A stretch of 64,000 bases of DNA. It comes from a bacterium. Its GTDB lineage: Bacteria; Myxococcota_A; Bradymonadia; UBA7976; UBA1532. This document shows positions 45,062 through 53,735 of this stretch, one piece after another (the stretch's first letter is position 1; the number at the start of each line of letters is the position of its first letter). The position numbers and the translations under genes are program-made. The notes beneath the pieces are model-generated. The model ran no database searches, was not told the origin of the DNA, and saw only the letters and a program-made list of their open reading frames with translations. Location: contig JAUHXC010000007.1 of assembly GCA_030427205.1 (NCBI GenBank), positions 62,001-126,000 on the forward strand. Reading direction: 5' to 3'.

Positions 45062-46319
45062 GCATGTAGTCGTCGATGATCCAGCGCGGGTGGTCGGCCC
45101 GGCCCGAGGGCGAGGTGACCGCGCGCCGGGCGCCGTCGAGGCTCTGGATCCAGATGGCGCTGGTGGGGCCGGCGGGGCCGAAGGTCTGGCCGACCCACAT
45201 CAAGCCGCCGGCGGGGGCCCGGCTGCCGGCCGCCGGCTGGGGCAGCCGCTCGTGGCCCACCGCCTCGCCGCCGTCGGCCGTCAGATAGCGCTCGTCGACC
45301 GTATCGCCCGAGAGGTTCACCGCGTTCTGGCCGCAGATCTCGACCGGGCGCCCGCCGAAGGCCGCCGGATCGACCTGCACCCGCCACAGATCGAAGTGCC
45401 CGCCGGGTCCGGCCGGCTTGCCGGCGACGTTGCGGCTGAAGACGATGGCGCCCAGGTCGCGGGTGAAGGCCGGGTCGTGGTCGCCCAGGATCGGCTCGCC
45501 GCCGTCGACGGTGCTGGTATCGGTCATCTCGGGGTCGCCGTCGGTGACCCGGCAGGCGATGCCCAGCTCGTAGTCGCCCAGGAAGACCGCCGGCTTGTCG
45601 ACGCACGATCCGCCGCCGCAGGCCTGGCTCGAGCGGGTGAAGGTGAAGAACGAGGTGTTGACGATCGGGAAGACGTCGCGCACCGCGCCGCCCTCGCCCA
45701 GCGTCGCCTGCAGCAGCAGGCCGGCGTCGCGGCTCTCGTCGTCGAAGGGATAGAGCCACGCCTGGCTCGGCGCGCCGTCACACGCCGCGGCGAACATCAC
45801 CAGCGCGTCGTTCTGCCAGCCGACGCCGCCGATCGCCGCGTCGCAGCCGGGCGGTGACAATGGGTAGCTGCGCTGCTCGCGCACGTCGATGATCCAGACC
45901 TCGGCCGGCGCGCCGGGGTCGGGGCGGCCGTCGGCCAGCGCGGCGGTGTGGCGCAGCGCGGCGATGAAGCGCGGGTCGGGGCCCACCGCGTGGTCGGTCC
46001 ACGGGGCCGGGTCGCGGGTGATCGGGCGGCGCAGGTCGCCGTCGGCCTGCACGCTGTAGATGCGGCCGCCGCCGCTCTCGTAGGCGATGTAGGTCAGGTC
46101 ACCGGGCACCGCCTCGAGCGACGGCAGCGGGCCGAGGTCGGCCGGCTCGGCGTCGGTCTCTGGGCCCGGCCCGCGGTCTTCGCCGTCGGGCCCCATGTCG
46201 GCGGTGGGTGCGCTGTCGGCGGTGTCGCCGCCGTCGTCGTCGCAGCCGCCCATGGCCAGACACATCAGGAGCGCCGGCAGCCATCGCCCGGCGCGCAGCG
46301 GCGCGAGTACGCGGATCAT
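45045..46319 (-). CDS. TolB-like beta-propeller lipoprotein
   Basis: A 424-residue lipoprotein (lipobox AMGG-Cys26, Asp-rich linker). The body has TolB/PD40-type propeller strands: GDLTYIAYESGGGRIYSVQA, DHDPAFTRDLGAIVFSRNVA, HPRWIIDDYMLTGE. It is the third gene of a coupled operon: ATG 46319 overlaps the stop of the 618-residue protein gene (ATGA). No catalytic residues; a binding or scaffold role is likely. Confidence 0.78.
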   Translation of the reverse strand: MIRVLAPLRAGRWLPALLMCLAMGGCDDDGGDTADSAPTADMGPDGEDRGPGPETDAEPADLGPLPSLEAVPGDLTYIAYESGGGRIYSVQADGDLRRPITRDPAPWTDHAVGPDPRFIAALRHTAALADGRPDPGAPAEVWIIDVREQRSYPLSPPGCDAAIGGVGWQNDALVMFAAACDGAPSQAWLYPFDDESRDAGLLLQATLGEGGAVRDVFPIVNTSFFTFTRSSQACGGGSCVDKPAVFLGDYELGIACRVTDGDPEMTDTSTVDGGEPILGDHDPAFTRDLGAIVFSRNVAGKPAGPGGHFDLWRVQVDPAAFGGRPVEICGQNAVNLSGDTVDERYLTADGGEAVGHERLPQPAAGSRAPAGGLMWVGQTFGPAGPTSAIWIQSLDGARRAVTSPSGRADHPRWIIDDYMLTGER

Positions 46320-48172
46320 GTCGTCTTCTCCGGAGGGTCTGGAGCGGGCTCGCGCTCGGCGGCGGGGTCGAAGGCGGCCAGATCCTGCTGTCCGTGCCGG
46401 GCGAGCACCGCGTCGGCGACCGCGAAGTAGGGCGCGGCGCGCGCCGCGAGCACCGCGATGGCGTCGGCCACCGCGTGCTCGGCCGACGGGTGACCGGCAT
46501 AGCGCCAGTCCAGCCCCGCCCGCTCGGGCACCAGCTCGGCGAGCGGAATGGCCAGCCCCGGCGCGCTGCGCCCCGTGCCCGGGTCGAGGTCGGCGAGCTG
46601 CAGCGGCACCGTGCTCACCCCGACGCTGATGCGAAAGCCGTCGGGCCGGTGCAGCCGGCGCAGCAGGATCAGGTGCACCCCGTGGGCCGTATGCCGGCTG
46701 AACGGGATGAAGTAGCGATCGGTCAGGTGAGCCCGCCGCTCGTGGCGGAAGCCGGGCAGCGCCTCGAGCAGGGCCCGCTCGAACGCCGCCACCAGGTCGA
46801 ACGGGCCGACGTCGTCCCGCCCGATGGAGCGGGCCCGCTCGATCATTCGGCCCAGCCAGCCCGGCGGGGTGGGGGTCTCGCCGTCGATCGGGGCCGGCGC
46901 GGCGGTGATCTGCCCGACCAGCGGGGCGAGGTCGTCCCTCAGCGCCGCGTAGCGTCGACCCCGCGGGCTGTCGAGGGCCGGCCCGACGTATTGCCAGGCC
47001 GACGGCTGCTCGACGAGCGCCCCGAAGTCGGCGGCGAGCTGACGCCGCGCGTTGCGCAGCATACGGCCGCTGGGGTCTTCGGTCTCGAGGGTCAGGTGCA
47101 GGCTGTCGTAGACCCGCCCGCGCTCGGTGCGCACCACGAAGAAGCTGCTCGCCGGCCCCTCGGCCTGATCGAGCGGCCCGTCGATCTTCAGCCGCAGGCT
47201 CGACCAGCGCAGGCCCCACTCGATCAGCGGGTGATTGACCTGCGGCGCGCCGACGATGGCCGCGAGCGCGTCGGACGGCAGCGGCGCGGGGTGGTGCGCG
47301 GTATACAGCCCGAAGGTCTGGTGCGGCTGGCGCAGGTGGCGGTGATGCAGGTCGAAGCGGTCGAGCAGGCCCGCCAGGACGTCCCGCCGGCCCATGCAGC
47401 GCAGCAGGACGAGGTCGATGCGGTCGAGCAGCCCCGACCAGCGGCGCCACAGCGCGATGCGCTCGGCGCGATCGGGCACCTCGCACTGCAGGCCGAAGGG
47501 GGTGTCGTCGACGACCGTGCCCTTGAGCGCGTCGAGCGCGGGCGTCGGCAGCGCGGTGTCGACCGGGCCGAGGCCGTCGCTGAAGTGGGCCGGCTCGACC
47601 TCCAGCCACGGGCCCGCCGCCGGCGGAATCCGCGGATCGTCGACGAACACCGCCCGGCGCTGCTGCGCGTCGAGCCCGAGGACCTCGGCCGCGGCGCGGG
47701 TCCGGGCCGCGGCGCAGGCCCGCCGCTCGGCGCTCGGCGCGGTGCGCTCGCCGGTCTCGGTGTAGCGCACCGTCATCCGCGGCCGGTACAGGTGCTGGCG
47801 GTGCGGGTCGAGGCGCTCCGCGTCCAGCCGAAGCGCCTCGGGGCCATCGAGGCGCAGGCTCACCTCGGCGTCGCGGCCGGCCAGGGTGCAGGCCACCGTC
47901 AGCTGTCCACCGCCGAGGGTCTCGGCCCAGGCGACCAGCTCGTCCAGCCGCCGCGGATCGGGCTCGACGGCGATATCGAGCCAGTAGCCGGCGAAGTCTT
48001 CGGGCAGCTCGGCCGCGCAGCGTTCGAAGGGCTCGGGGGCATCCCAGGTCAGCCGCAGATCGAGCCGGCGATCGTGGGTCGCCCGGCCCATGATGGCCTC
48101 GACCGCCTTCAACGCCGCCTTGGGCGTGCGCGGCCGCCGCTTGAGCAGGCGGCCCTGGTAGACCAGCGGCAT
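46316..48172 (-). CDS. 618-residue protein of unknown family
   Basis: A cytoplasmic protein without signal peptide or membrane segments and without a domain I recognise. Visible features: a basic N-terminus MPLVYQGRLLKRRPR, several Trp-rich segments (LRLTWDAPEPFERC; PLIEWGLRWSSLRL), a central segment FFVVRTERGRVYDSLHLTLE, and a C-terminal FIPFSRHTAHGVHLILLRRL with HPSAEHAVADAIAVLAARAA. Its start overlaps the stop of the YkgJ-like gene and its stop overlaps the start of the propeller gene, so the three are made together. The function cannot be deduced. Confidence 0.75.
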   Translation of the reverse strand: MPLVYQGRLLKRRPRTPKAALKAVEAIMGRATHDRRLDLRLTWDAPEPFERCAAELPEDFAGYWLDIAVEPDPRRLDELVAWAETLGGGQLTVACTLAGRDAEVSLRLDGPEALRLDAERLDPHRQHLYRPRMTVRYTETGERTAPSAERRACAAARTRAAAEVLGLDAQQRRAVFVDDPRIPPAAGPWLEVEPAHFSDGLGPVDTALPTPALDALKGTVVDDTPFGLQCEVPDRAERIALWRRWSGLLDRIDLVLLRCMGRRDVLAGLLDRFDLHHRHLRQPHQTFGLYTAHHPAPLPSDALAAIVGAPQVNHPLIEWGLRWSSLRLKIDGPLDQAEGPASSFFVVRTERGRVYDSLHLTLETEDPSGRMLRNARRQLAADFGALVEQPSAWQYVGPALDSPRGRRYAALRDDLAPLVGQITAAPAPIDGETPTPPGWLGRMIERARSIGRDDVGPFDLVAAFERALLEALPGFRHERRAHLTDRYFIPFSRHTAHGVHLILLRRLHRPDGFRISVGVSTVPLQLADLDPGTGRSAPGLAIPLAELVPERAGLDWRYAGHPSAEHAVADAIAVLAARAAPYFAVADAVLARHGQQDLAAFDPAAEREPAPDPPEKTT

Positions 48173-48717
48173 CAGCCGGGCTCCGCGGGCGGCCCGAGGG
48201 CGGCGTCCAGGTCGGCCCGCTCCGCCGTGCCCGGTCGCGCCGCGACGAACCGGGCGTTGATCAGGGCCAGCATGCGGTTGACCAACTCCAGATCGAGCAC
48301 GCCGTCGGCCGGCACCGCCTCGGCGACGGCGTCGGGCGTCAGGCCTTCGAAGTTCAGCCCGCACCAGGTCAGCTCGCCGCCCGGCAGACGCACCGCCGGG
48401 CCGTGGGTCCGGCAGATGAGCGGCCGGGCGGCGTAGACGGCGCAGCGTCCATCGGCGTCGAGCATCACGCAGCGTTCGCCGGCCTGCACCGCCGGATCGG
48501 CCCGCCGCGCCGCCAGTTCGGCCCGTCGCTCGGCCGGCAGGTCGGCGATGTAGGCCCGCAGGCGATCGATCTCGACCGCCCAGGCCGAGCGGCGCAGTCG
48601 GCAGCAGCCGTCACACCCGGCCCCGCAGCGCAGCCAGCGACCCTGGGCCGCGTCGACCCGCGCCGCGAAAGCGTCGACCTTGTCGATGAGCGCCTGATAT
48701 TCGGCTCGGCCGGGCAA
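48172..48717 (-). CDS. YkgJ-family cysteine-cluster protein
   Basis: A 181-residue protein of the YkgJ (CxxCxxCC zinc- or iron-binding) family: the cluster CGAGCDGCCRL (about 32-42), then CAVYAARPLICRTHGP and a fourth region CGLNFEG. The family is annotated only as metal-binding. A TTG start at 48717 is used because no ATG or GTG precedes the cysteine cluster in frame; GGGGGGATC lies upstream. It opens the three-gene operon. Confidence 0.85.
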   Translation of the reverse strand: MPGRAEYQALIDKVDAFAARVDAAQGRWLRCGAGCDGCCRLRRSAWAVEIDRLRAYIADLPAERRAELAARRADPAVQAGERCVMLDADGRCAVYAARPLICRTHGPAVRLPGGELTWCGLNFEGLTPDAVAEAVPADGVLDLELVNRMLALINARFVAARPGTAERADLDAALGPPAEPG

Positions 48718-48771
48718 TGAAGATCCCCCCGAGTGGGCCGCGGAGTCGTCCTCCCCCCGCGGCGCGGCGGG

Positions 48772-50310
48772 TCAGTCCTGGACGGGACGGGAGGTGAAGC
48801 GCACCACGTCGGGGCTGGTGGGCGAGTCGCTCTCGACGATCAGCGTGCCGATGTGCAGGTTGCCGTCGTCTGCGCCGCGGCTGAAGCGCACCGTCACCGC
48901 GTGCTCGGCCCCCGGCTCGATGGTGGTCATGCCCCCGCCGGCGGTGATGCTGAACTCGGGGTCGCTGGCCAGCAGCGGCGCGTCGTCGTCGGTCGTCAGG
49001 GCGATGCGCTGAACCGTGAGCGGCAGGCCGCCCGGGTTGCTCAGGGTGATGGTCGCGTCCTCCGAGGCGCCGGCGGCGACCCGGTTCATCTCGACCGTCA
49101 GCGGTGAGATCTCGAGCGCGGCGACCTCGGCGTTGCTGCGCAGCAGCGGCACGAGCAGGCGCCCGCCGGCCCCGGCGAGGTTGTCGGCGTCCGTCGAGAC
49201 CACCAGGGTGGCGTCCGAGCCCTCCGCCGACTGCGGCTGGAAGGTGATGCTCAGCTGGCGCGACTGGCCGGGGATGACCTGGAAGCTGTTCTGCCCCTCG
49301 AAGCGGAACGCCTCGACGTCCTGCTCGATGCTCAGCTCGTTGATGAACAGGGTGCGCAGGCCGGTATTGGTGAAGCTCACCTGGCGCACGATGGGGTTGG
49401 CGCCCATCGGCGTGCCGAAGACGACCGGGTTGGGCTGCACGACCAGGTTGCTGGTCACCGGGTTCGACGTGAACAGCACCGACGTGGTCGGCGCCTGCGG
49501 ATCGTCGCTGGTCAGGATCAGCTCGGCGTTGTCCGCGCCTTCGTCCTGCGGCTCGTACTCGACGACCACCTGGATCGCGCCGCCTTCGTCCAGCACCCAC
49601 GGCAGGTCGCGGTCGGGATCGACGATGAACTCGGTCAGCGGCTCCATCGTATCGGGGTCGAGCGGCGGGTCGTTGAGCAGCCGCAGCCGATAGTCGCTGA
49701 CGGTCAGGGTGCCGCTGCCGGTATTGCGCACGGTGAGGATGTCGCGCCCGTTCACCCCGCCGGGGAACGACAGCGTCGCCGGGGTCACCGCGATGCGCGG
49801 CGAGGCGGCGACCACGTTCATCTCGATGCGCACCGTCTCCTTGTCGAGGGCGTTGCTGACGATCACCAGCGTCGCCGGCGAGGGCGGGGTGCCGGTATTC
49901 TCGTAGGCCAACTGGATGTCGACGAACGCGTTGTTCTCCAGCGTCAGCGGCAGCGCCGGGCGCTCGTCGATGCTCCACTGGCAGCGGGCGTCGAGCTCGC
50001 CGGCGAAGTTCTCGCCCGGCTGCAGCCCGGCCTCGACCCGGTCGCAGTCCCGCAGACCCTCGATGTAGATCTCCGAGACCACCAGCGCGTCCTGGCCCGA
50101 GTGGCCGATGCGCAGCGGCCGGCGGTCGGTGCGGCCCATCGCCACCCGATCGAAGACCAGCGAGGCGGTCCAGATGCCGGTGTCGAAGTCGGGCTGGATC
50201 GACGGCTCGGTGTAGATGTCGGACGAGCTGGTGCGCTGGATGCCGTCGTCGCAGCCGATGCCGGCGGCGGTCAGCGCCACGACGGCGGCGAAGCTCAGGA
50301 TGTGCTTCAT
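48772..50310 (-). CDS. Choice-of-anchor (ASH-like) lipoprotein
   Basis: A 512-residue lipoprotein (lipobox GIG-Cys20). The body is four or so ASH/HYDIN-type Ig-like domains with the usual phrases: ILTVRNTGSGTLTVSDYRLR, QVSFTNTGLRTLFINELSIE, ITLSNPGGLPLTVQRIALTT, each ending in a VRFSRG/VEYEPQ type strand. It is the last and shortest of four neighbouring paralogues on the same strand. Ig-like tandem domains of this sort act as spacers or adhesins; no partner is known. Confidence 0.86.
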   Translation of the reverse strand: MKHILSFAAVVALTAAGIGCDDGIQRTSSSDIYTEPSIQPDFDTGIWTASLVFDRVAMGRTDRRPLRIGHSGQDALVVSEIYIEGLRDCDRVEAGLQPGENFAGELDARCQWSIDERPALPLTLENNAFVDIQLAYENTGTPPSPATLVIVSNALDKETVRIEMNVVAASPRIAVTPATLSFPGGVNGRDILTVRNTGSGTLTVSDYRLRLLNDPPLDPDTMEPLTEFIVDPDRDLPWVLDEGGAIQVVVEYEPQDEGADNAELILTSDDPQAPTTSVLFTSNPVTSNLVVQPNPVVFGTPMGANPIVRQVSFTNTGLRTLFINELSIEQDVEAFRFEGQNSFQVIPGQSRQLSITFQPQSAEGSDATLVVSTDADNLAGAGGRLLVPLLRSNAEVAALEISPLTVEMNRVAAGASEDATITLSNPGGLPLTVQRIALTTDDDAPLLASDPEFSITAGGGMTTIEPGAEHAVTVRFSRGADDGNLHIGTLIVESDSPTSPDVVRFTSRPVQD

Positions 50311-50393
50311 CGGAAGGGTCCTCGGTCGTCTGAGATGAACGTGCGCTCTGGCGTGGGCCGTGGCGTGCACTGTGGGCGGGCGACGGGTGACGG

Positions 50394-53300
50394 TCAACCG
50401 CCCCGACGCTCGAAGCACTGCGCCTCGTAATCCACCTGGATGGTCTCCCCCGGCTGGGGCACGGTGGCTTCGTCGAAGACCACCGAGTTGCTGGCGTCGT
50501 CGAACTGCCAGCCGGCGTTGCGGCGCATGCCCTCGACCGAGACCTGCACGGTATTGCGGATCGCCGGCCGCGAGAGGAAGAACTGCACCGGCAGGCCGAA
50601 CGCCTGGTTGCCCAGCTCGCGCAGCGGCGGGCCGAAGTTGTCGTCGCAGATGCTGAAGAGCTCGCCGTTGGTCCGGTTGGCCACCTCGACGTAGCGCGAG
50701 CCGGCGTCCGCCGCGCCGCCGCGGCCCTCACAGGCCCGGGCGCGGCCGTTCTCCACCCCGACGATCGCGTGGGCGTGGAACTGGCCCTCGTTGCGGAAGC
50801 CCTTGATGTTCTTGAAGAAATCCACATAGAAGTTCAGCGACGCCGTCGAATAGTCGTCCTCGTCGCTCACGAAGATGATCTCCAGCGCCGCGTCCTCCCG
50901 CAGGAAGCCGCGGTTGTAGCCGCCGCAGAAGCCCTCGATGCAGGTGTCGGGGGCGACGCACTCCGCGTCGAGCGCGCAGGCGACGCCCGTATCGAAGCTC
51001 AGCGGGTCCGACAGGGCCGCCTGGGCCGCCGCGAGGCCCTTCTCTTCGCCGGCGCCGTTGGTGCCGACCTCGACGGTGTCCTGGAAGTCGGCCTCGACGC
51101 CGGGTCCGCGGCGCATGATGCGCGGGTTGCCCTGCAGCTTGCCCTGGTGATCGTCCTGGTCCATGTCGGTGGTGACGATGCCGAGCTGGTAGTCGTTGGC
51201 GAACTGCGCCGCGCCGGCGATGAAGTCGCGGAAGTTGTCCTGCAGGCTGTCCTGCTCCTCGCCCATCGAGCCCGAGTTGTCCACGACGAAGAGCACGTCG
51301 ACCGTGCGGCCGCTGGTCTGCTCGAAGACGTCGGTCTGGCGCCGGTCGCGGGTGCCTTCGCCCGACAGCGGAACCCGCAGCTCGGGGTTGTCGTTGGCGT
51401 CCGACTCGAAGACGAGGTTGCAGGTGTCGGGGCCGAGGTCGGTGGGCTCGTAGACCATGATCACCTCGGCCGGGTTGTTGCGGGTGACGATGATGCAGCC
51501 GTCCTGGTCGGCCCGCGGCCGGTCGACGATGAGGAACTCGTCGCAGTCGGGCCCGTCGAGGTACATGTCGGTGATGCACAGGTTGACGATGCCGGTGTTG
51601 TAGACCGCCACCCGCTCTTCGATCGACGCGCACTCGCCGGCGGTCACCCGACCGAAGTCCAGGTTGCCCGGGATGACCTCGATGTTGCTCTCGCCCGATA
51701 CGCCGGTCAGCTCGGCGGTGACCTCGATGTTCTGGTCGCCGGTGAACGGGTTGTCGTAGACCACCTTGAGCAGCGCCGAGTCGGCGGCGAAGACCTGCGG
51801 GCGGTAGGTCACCTCGATGGGCACCTCGGCCCCCGGCCCGATGCGGCCGAACGGCGCCGGACCGGTGATGATGAACCGCACCTCGTTGAAGCCGGGGATC
51901 GGGATCTCGATGACCGGCACGATCTCCTGCTGGCTGAGTTCGCAGTGGCCGGTGCCGGTGTTGATCAGGATCAGATCGCGGCTGACGTTGCGCCCGCGGG
52001 CCACCAGCCCGAAGTCCATGCGCCGGGGCAGGATGCGCAGCTCGCAGGTCGGCGCGCCGCCGCCGCGCACGAGCAGCGGCACCTCGATCTCCGGCTCTTC
52101 GAGCGTGCTGTTGTGCACCGTCAGGGTGCCCGTCTTGCGCTCGCCTTCGCCCAGGCCGCTATTGGTGTACCAGACCCGGATCGGCATCGAGCCGAGCGGC
52201 GGCAGCACGACGCCCTCGCGGCCCAGGGCCGGATCGGCCGGCTCCCACTCGAAGTCGGGGTCGTCGATCACGATCTGGTCGACGGTGAGGTCGAGGTCGC
52301 CGCAGTTGGCGATCTGCAGGTTGGCCGGCGCGCTCTGGATGTTGAGGGCCACGATGCCGAAGTCGAGGCTGCCCGGCAGCACCTGGATGCACGGCTGGCG
52401 CACCCGGCCGCTGAGCGGGATGGTCAGGATGCTCTCGTTCTCGTCGTTGCTCTCGATGACGATCGACGTCGCGTGGCTGCCGTCCACCTGCGGGAAGTAG
52501 CTCACCCCGAAGCGGAAGATGCCCTCGGGCTCGATCACCAGCGGCTCGGTGAAGTCGGGCAGCTCGTGCAGCCGGAACTGCTCGTTGTTCGGCGGCGGCG
52601 TGACCGGGGCCAGCCCGATGCCCTCGATGAACAGCGGCGCGCTGCCCAGGTTCTGCACCACCAGCTCGGTGATCTCGCTCTCGGTGTTCAGGTCGATGGC
52701 GCCGAAGTTGACCTGACCCGGCACCACGTCGATCTCGGGGCTGGGCTGGGTCGCGTTGAGCGGGATGCGGATGCGGTCGATGACCTCGCCGGTGCCGGCG
52801 AGCACGACCGGCGGGTCGGTGAAGACGAGCAGGTCGCCCACATCGGTATCGCCGCCCTCGGGGGTGTAGCGCACGGTGATGGGGAACTCGTCGCCGCGCC
52901 CGATCACGGGCAGGTCGGCGTTGGGGGTCACCAGCTCGAACTCGGGGTCGCTGCCCTCGGCGAGCATGATCTCGGTGATGCGCACCGGCACGCCGCCCAG
53001 CCCGATCACGCGGGTGGTCTGCTCCTGCGCCATGCCGTCTTCGCTGGAGAAGTCCAGCCGCGGCGGGTCGACGATCAGCTCCGCCCGCAGGTCGGTGGTA
53101 TTGATCGGCACGTCGGTCTCTTGACCGTCCGCGTTATTGCTGACGATGCGCATGTAGCCCGAGTCCTCGCCCGGGTCACCCGGCACGTAGAACAGGTCGA
53201 CGATCGCCGTCTCGCCCCCGGCCAGCCGCAGGGGCAGCGCGCCGTGCTCGATGCGGAACTCGTTGGGGTCGAGCTCGTTGGACAACCCCAGCTCGGTCAC

Positions 53301-53516
53301 CACCAGGGTGCTGCCGCCGGCGTTGCGCAGCTCGATGGGCACGCGGCTCTCGACACCCACCTGCGAGCCGGCGACCGTCACGCTGGCCGGGGTGACCTCG
53401 AGCAGGGGAAACTCCTCGCGCACCTGCTCGTCGCACGCTGCGCCGAGCAGGCCGGCGACGAGGGCGAAGCAGAGGGGGAAGAGGGGCGTACGAGACGGGC
53501 GGGCGGTGGTCGACAT
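50394..53516 (-). CDS. ASH-like lipoprotein with C-terminal VWA domain
   Basis: A 1040-residue lipoprotein (lipobox LGAA-Cys28). Six or seven ASH/HYDIN-like Ig domains fill about residues 35-735 (VPIELRNAGGSTLVVTELGL; NLQIANCGDLDLTVDQIVID). A von Willebrand factor A domain follows with the MIDAS motif DNSGS at Asp746 (VDVLFVVDNSGSMGEEQD). An EGF-like cysteine insert CALDAECVAPDTCIEGFCGG lies inside the VWA domain. VWA domains bind protein ligands through a divalent metal, so this is probably a surface binding protein. ATG 53516 begins about 20 bases after the predicted transcription start. Confidence 0.9.
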   Translation of the reverse strand: MSTTARPSRTPLFPLCFALVAGLLGAACDEQVREEFPLLEVTPASVTVAGSQVGVESRVPIELRNAGGSTLVVTELGLSNELDPNEFRIEHGALPLRLAGGETAIVDLFYVPGDPGEDSGYMRIVSNNADGQETDVPINTTDLRAELIVDPPRLDFSSEDGMAQEQTTRVIGLGGVPVRITEIMLAEGSDPEFELVTPNADLPVIGRGDEFPITVRYTPEGGDTDVGDLLVFTDPPVVLAGTGEVIDRIRIPLNATQPSPEIDVVPGQVNFGAIDLNTESEITELVVQNLGSAPLFIEGIGLAPVTPPPNNEQFRLHELPDFTEPLVIEPEGIFRFGVSYFPQVDGSHATSIVIESNDENESILTIPLSGRVRQPCIQVLPGSLDFGIVALNIQSAPANLQIANCGDLDLTVDQIVIDDPDFEWEPADPALGREGVVLPPLGSMPIRVWYTNSGLGEGERKTGTLTVHNSTLEEPEIEVPLLVRGGGAPTCELRILPRRMDFGLVARGRNVSRDLILINTGTGHCELSQQEIVPVIEIPIPGFNEVRFIITGPAPFGRIGPGAEVPIEVTYRPQVFAADSALLKVVYDNPFTGDQNIEVTAELTGVSGESNIEVIPGNLDFGRVTAGECASIEERVAVYNTGIVNLCITDMYLDGPDCDEFLIVDRPRADQDGCIIVTRNNPAEVIMVYEPTDLGPDTCNLVFESDANDNPELRVPLSGEGTRDRRQTDVFEQTSGRTVDVLFVVDNSGSMGEEQDSLQDNFRDFIAGAAQFANDYQLGIVTTDMDQDDHQGKLQGNPRIMRRGPGVEADFQDTVEVGTNGAGEEKGLAAAQAALSDPLSFDTGVACALDAECVAPDTCIEGFCGGYNRGFLREDAALEIIFVSDEDDYSTASLNFYVDFFKNIKGFRNEGQFHAHAIVGVENGRARACEGRGGAADAGSRYVEVANRTNGELFSICDDNFGPPLRELGNQAFGLPVQFFLSRPAIRNTVQVSVEGMRRNAGWQFDDASNSVVFDEATVPQPGETIQVDYEAQCFERRGG

Positions 53517-53542
53517 CGCGGTCTCCGGCAGTGTGACGGCGC

Positions 53543-53572
53543 AAGATAGCAGCGGGCTCGGGTATGCCACAA
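53543..53572 (-). promoter_or_regulatory. Candidate promoter of the VWA/ASH gene
   Basis: On the minus strand TTGTGG (53567-53572), an 18-base spacer ending in TGC, TATCTT (53543-53548), an extended -10 form. Confidence 0.45.
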
Positions 53573-53735
53573 GATCGGCAGGATGGTCCGCTCAGCCCTC
53601 GTAGGCATGACCATCGGGTCGCCGATTCGTGTCAGGAGCGCAGGCGGCCGGGCAGGCAGGGAACGGGCCGGGGGCGGCATGGGTCGAGCGCGCGACGACG
53701 ACCCCATGGGCCGACCGCGCCGGGCGCGGCTGCCC

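Noticed and set aside
53690..53735. Hairpin ATGGGTCG/CGACCCCAT after the second ASH/YfaP gene
   Set aside because: It needs a bulge and has no T-run, and similar stems occur by chance throughout this GC-rich DNA.
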